From: an uncultured Dokdonia sp. | GTDB lineage: Bacteria; Bacteroidota; Bacteroidia; Flavobacteriales; Flavobacteriaceae | Direction of reading: 5' to 3' | Assembly: GCF_947496725.1 (NCBI RefSeq) | Contig: NZ_CANMDS010000003.1 | Coordinates: 496,001 to 560,000, forward strand | Length of the DNA stretch: 64,000 bases | Shown: positions 60,981 to 64,000 of the stretch, piece after piece | How positions within the stretch are numbered: the stretch's first letter is position 1 | How the letters are laid out: every line of letters begins with the position of its first letter | Notes under the pieces: generated by a model | The model's database searches: none | The model's input: the letters and a program-made list of their open reading frames with translations, nothing else | Told to the model about the DNA's origin: nothing | Position numbers and translations under genes: made by a program

Positions 60981-61004
60981 AGTACGCTTTCGCGAAAGCG
61001 TACT
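60981..61004. repeat. Palindromic repeat copy 19 (between tandem regulators)
   Basis: Longest copy: exact 20-mer at 60983-61002, with the perfect palindrome extended to 24 bp by AG...CT. Directly behind the stop of regulator 2. Confidence 0.95.
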
Positions 61005-61020
61005 AAAAAACAAATATTAC

Positions 61021-62874
61021 TTAACCAGCTTTATTCACACGATCAGAAAGGTTGATAACGCCGTCCTTCTCCTCATTAGAAAAGCTGTCTCGCTCACTAG
61101 AAAGATTTTTTATAAAATAGGAGACCGAAAGCCCAGTGACACGTTTAAAGTGTGTTGAAAATGATTTTACGTTAGAAAAGCCTACCTCCTCTGCTATAGC
61201 GGCGACCGTGTAAGATTTTAATTTTGGATTGTTATAAAGCTCTTTAAGGACATAATTAATTCTCAAATCATTTAAGTAAGTAGAAAAATTCTCAGATTTT
61301 TCTACATTAATATATTTCGAAAGGTAAGAAGCGTTTGTCCCTATTTGTATGGCAAGACTCTTGAGGGTCACGTTATGAGATGTAAAAAGAGCCTTTTTCT
61401 CAAAACGATCTAAGCCTTCTTGTATCTTTTCAAGCTGGGCTGGTTTAATATGTGATAATGCGCCTTCTATATGATCTTCTACAACAGGCAGCTTGACTGC
61501 AGTAGCTTCTTCTCGTTTCTCCTCAGTGGTTATGCGTTCACTATAAGTATCTCTTAAGTTTATAAAACGTTGCTTTAACTTGAGTCGTCTTCTATATTGA
61601 TAAACCGCAAAGCTTACCGCTGCCAGCCCCAATATTACAAATAGTATTAAACCAATGTTCTTGCTTTCTTTTTCTTGTTCTAATGTCTTTATCGCATTTT
61701 CTTTTTCTGACAGCAACTCTGGTAACGTGTAAGACGCTATTATCTCGTCACCTACATTCTGGCTAAGTTTACCATACTCCTCTTCATAAGCAATCATCTT
61801 ATTGAGATATTCAATTTGTCTAGCTACATCTCCTGTTTGTTTATAATGATTGTGTAGATAATCATAAGTAACTTTTAAATCTGAAAAGAAATAATCTGAT
61901 CCTGCAATATCACGTAAACTATCGGCTGTAAGAAATGAAGTTAGAGCCTTCTCAGGTTGACTTAAGCCCTTGTAGGCGATGCCTTGCATTGTATAGGAGT
62001 GAGAAAACTCGTTATTATTTCGGTTAATAGAAACATCTAGATATTCGTTGGTTAATTTCAAACCTTCTGTATAGTTTTCTTTTCTTATTAAAATACCACC
62101 TTTTAAGCCTAAATACGCGCTAAGATATTCTTTACTACCAGAGATATCTGCATACTCCTTTACTTTGTTAATATATTCAGAAGCTTTTTTATATTTTTTA
62201 AGTTTAAAATATGTTAAAGCCAGACTATACTGTATCTCTGTAAGAGCTTCCTTAATATATTGATCTGTCCCAAACTTAAATATTTCATTAATTACATCAG
62301 TATGATGTAACTCTTCAAGTTCTAAATACATTTTAATACCCTCCTTAGACTTACCACTGTCTTCTAGTAATAAAGCCATAATATTTTTTGTAGTATACGC
62401 TATAACTGGATTATTAAAACGTTGATTCTTATCATAAGCCTCTTGAGTTAAACTATAAGCTTCTTCTAAATTAGATTCTATCCGTATAAAATAAAGAGCT
62501 TTACTTATTAAAGCCTCAATGTAAAACTCGTCAAGATTATGTATTGTGGTATACCCTATTACATAATCAATGGTAGGTAAACTATTCTCTCGGTAATCAC
62601 TTAGTGTAATATAAAATTTAGAGACTTCTAGATGATCATTTTTCTCTGTTGCTTTGATTATTAAATCTTTACTGTACAACTCTAATAATAGCGTATCAAT
62701 TACTTGAGGGTCTTTGTAAGTAAGTTCAAAGAATTTTTTCCTTACTGCTTGATAATCTTGTAGTCGTATAGAGTCTGGGACCTTATTATCTATTAGGAAG
62801 GGTAAATCTTGAGCATTACCAGAAATAGTTACAACAAAATAAAATAAAAAGAGGAGAAAAACGCGCTTCTTCAT
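61021..62874 (-). CDS. TPR-transmembrane-AraC one-component regulator (paralogue 2)
   Basis: 617 residues from the ATG at 62874 (MKKRVFLLFLFYFVVTISGNAQ); a longer frame starting further upstream would overlap the -7 element. Architecture as paralogue 1: periplasmic TPR-like sensor, membrane helix (NIGLILFVILGLAAVSFAVYQY), AraC HTH pair (VTLKSLAIQIGTNASYLSKYINVEKSENFSTYL, YTVAAIAEEVGFSNVKSFSTHFKRVTGLSVSYF). The HTH half is almost identical to paralogue 1 while the sensor half differs at roughly half of the positions, suggesting the same DNA site with different signals. Confidence 0.9.
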   Translation of the reverse strand: MKKRVFLLFLFYFVVTISGNAQDLPFLIDNKVPDSIRLQDYQAVRKKFFELTYKDPQVIDTLLLELYSKDLIIKATEKNDHLEVSKFYITLSDYRENSLPTIDYVIGYTTIHNLDEFYIEALISKALYFIRIESNLEEAYSLTQEAYDKNQRFNNPVIAYTTKNIMALLLEDSGKSKEGIKMYLELEELHHTDVINEIFKFGTDQYIKEALTEIQYSLALTYFKLKKYKKASEYINKVKEYADISGSKEYLSAYLGLKGGILIRKENYTEGLKLTNEYLDVSINRNNNEFSHSYTMQGIAYKGLSQPEKALTSFLTADSLRDIAGSDYFFSDLKVTYDYLHNHYKQTGDVARQIEYLNKMIAYEEEYGKLSQNVGDEIIASYTLPELLSEKENAIKTLEQEKESKNIGLILFVILGLAAVSFAVYQYRRRLKLKQRFINLRDTYSERITTEEKREEATAVKLPVVEDHIEGALSHIKPAQLEKIQEGLDRFEKKALFTSHNVTLKSLAIQIGTNASYLSKYINVEKSENFSTYLNDLRINYVLKELYNNPKLKSYTVAAIAEEVGFSNVKSFSTHFKRVTGLSVSYFIKNLSSERDSFSNEEKDGVINLSDRVNKAG

Positions 62875-62891
62875 AAATAGCAAGTAAAACT

Positions 62892-62932
62892 CAAAAATAT
62901 ACATTCATTGATAAACAAACGAAATTTCTTAC
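62892..62932 (-). promoter_or_regulatory. Promoter and shared operator-like element of regulator 2
   Basis: TATTTTTG (62892-62899) fits TAnnTTTG, with a TTG 16 bp upstream. GTAAGAAATTTCGT at 62919-62932 is identical to the element at 60899-60912; its core GAAATTTC is palindromic. Confidence 0.55.
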
Positions 62933-63732
62933 TTAATTCATTAAATGAATAACACCTAATAGTTTTTACTTAAAACATAAAAGTAAGTGTATGTCGTACC
63001 GCTGTTTTATGCCGTCATTTTAGCAGGTTTTTTGACTTCAAATGTCTATTTGAAATACATTATGCCTTTTTTACTTTAAATGGACAAAACAACGACCAAA
63101 CCTTTGTCTTTCAGCACACTGCAATTTCGGTAAAAAGATAAATATAGACGGTATATTTATAAATGTACCTATACCCTAGTTGATTGGTATGGTATAAAAC
63201 AAGACCTTTAAATTATTAATGTCGTTTAAGGACAATCAAAAAATGGACAAGTACCTGATGTAATTTACTATATACAATGGATTAATTGTAATTTAAGGTA
63301 CTATCACAATTCTAATAATCGGTGTTTATTAACTCGTTTTTATACTACATATTAGGGGTTTGCAACTAAAACAAGTTATATGAAGGGGTCTAACAGTTAA
63401 TCAAATGTTACCTTCAAATCTATTACAGATTGACATCGATTTATTAGAATTATATTAAGTATTGCTCTCGCACTACTTCTTTCAAAATTTTTATTTCTTT
63501 TTATTAGAAGACAACAGTTTTGTACTCCTCCTTCCTACTTCTTAAGGAAAGGAGTAAAATTCTATTCAAAAACTTTATGCCAGTTTTTCTAAATGAATTG
63601 ACAATTATTATCACAATCCTTGATTGAAAGAATATTCCTACGTATTTAGATATATTAAGACTCGTATATAGTATTTGAACGATAAAAGTTTAAAAAATTC
63701 TTATATTAGCAACGCCCTTAAAATACTTAATA
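62933..63732. other. 0.8-kb gene-free region
   Basis: Very AT-rich, no credible reading frame on either strand. It contains a perfect hairpin TTCAAAT-GTCT-ATTTGAA (63037-63054) and an imperfect inverted repeat near 63524-63555 (ACTCCT..TTCCT / AGGAAAGGAGT). No palindromic repeat copy, no tRNA-like fold and no clear terminator. It could hold a small RNA or a decayed gene; nothing more can be said. Confidence 0.6.
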
Positions 63733-64000
63733 ATGCAAATATCTTATGATTTATCTGATATAGAAGCTATTGCAGATAAAATCGTCACTACCGTCCAAAG
63801 CAACGTATTGCTTTTTTATGGAGAGATGGGTGCTGGTAAAACAACACTTATTAATGCCATTGCAAAAAAACTTGGTGTGACAGACACCATAAGTAGCCCC
63901 ACTTTTTCTATTGTTAATGAATATGTCACAGGTAATGACCAGCTCATTTACCACTTTGACTTTTATAGAATCACAAATCAAGAAGAAGCGCTTGATATGG
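63733..64000 (+). CDS. tsaE: tRNA threonylcarbamoyladenosine biosynthesis ATPase TsaE, 3' end outside window
   Basis: ATG at 63733, 89 codons visible to the window end. MQISYDLSDIEAIADKIVTTV is followed by Walker A LLFYGEMGAGKTTLINAIAKKLG, the SSPTFSIVNEY segment and HFDFYRI, all diagnostic for TsaE. The protein (about 135-140 residues in full) supports TsaB/TsaD in making t6A37 of ANN-decoding tRNAs. Confidence 0.93.
   Translation, partial: MQISYDLSDIEAIADKIVTTVQSNVLLFYGEMGAGKTTLINAIAKKLGVTDTISSPTFSIVNEYVTGNDQLIYHFDFYRITNQEEALDM

Noticed and set aside
4889-61004. Palindromic units as a CRISPR array or integron-like array
   Set aside because: Copies are kilobases apart, without constant-length spacers or associated cas or integrase genes.
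4889-61004. Palindrome as parS (ParB site)
   Set aside because: The sequence does not resemble TGTTNCACGTGAAACA and is far too frequent.

Overview
The window comes from a member of the Bacteroidota, most likely a marine Flavobacteriaceae. Evidence: AT-rich DNA, almost no Shine-Dalgarno sequences, promoters of the TTG-N19/20-TAnnTTTG type, an LpxC-FabZ fusion, the T9SS regulator PorX, HisB fusion, DUF1573/YajC/NusB gene order and many short lipoproteins. A Dokdonia-like genus is a guess from gene content only.

Layout. 1-5 kb: priA (cut by the window edge), two small secreted proteins, YihY and nadC, all on the minus strand. 5-12 kb: rlmH, a VTT membrane protein, rdgB, a cold-shock-type DEAD-box helicase with a structured leader, trmH and a sirtuin. 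12-28 kb: mostly envelope proteins (PagL-like deacylase, GIN adhesin-like lipoprotein, LysM protein, a MoxR-like ATPase/vWA pair, fasciclin lipoprotein, a ten-Asp-box 'VPS10' protein, a broken DUF418 gene, a hydrolase-OsmC fusion, a Cu/Zn SOD lipoprotein). 28-37 kb: nusB-DUF1573-yajC, an ABC exporter, a PUR-family protein, a RidA-type lipoprotein, a HerA-like ATPase and small genes. 37-44 kb: histidine operon hisGDCBHA plus a DinB gene, preceded by a promoter, an 18-residue leader peptide with four consecutive His codons, and an intrinsic terminator. 44-49 kb: OmpA-like protein and a TM/helix-hairpin-helix protein, then fabG-vWA-SPFH. 49-57 kb: sucD, efp, and the lipid A genes lpxA, lpxC-fabZ and two lpxD-type acyltransferases. 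57-64 kb: porX, two tandem TPR-TM-AraC regulators, an 0.8-kb gene-free stretch and the start of tsaE.

The most unusual signal is a short perfect palindrome. GCTTTCGCGAAAGC occurs 19 times in 64 kb, nine times as the exact 20-mer TACGCTTTCGCGAAAGCGTA. Copies lie both between genes and inside reading frames, in all three phases, where they encode AFAKA, TLSRKR or RFRES without shifting the frame. In conserved genes (nadC, rdgB, hisD, hisH, nusB, ABC exporter) the motif seems to replace residues rather than add them. Spacing is more even than random. This looks like a chromosome-wide DNA signal of unknown function rather than a terminator or a transposon.

The second clear system is transcription attenuation of the his operon, in which the end of the leader peptide gene can pair with the 5' arm of the terminator. 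No rRNA, tRNA, insertion sequence or CRISPR array was seen.
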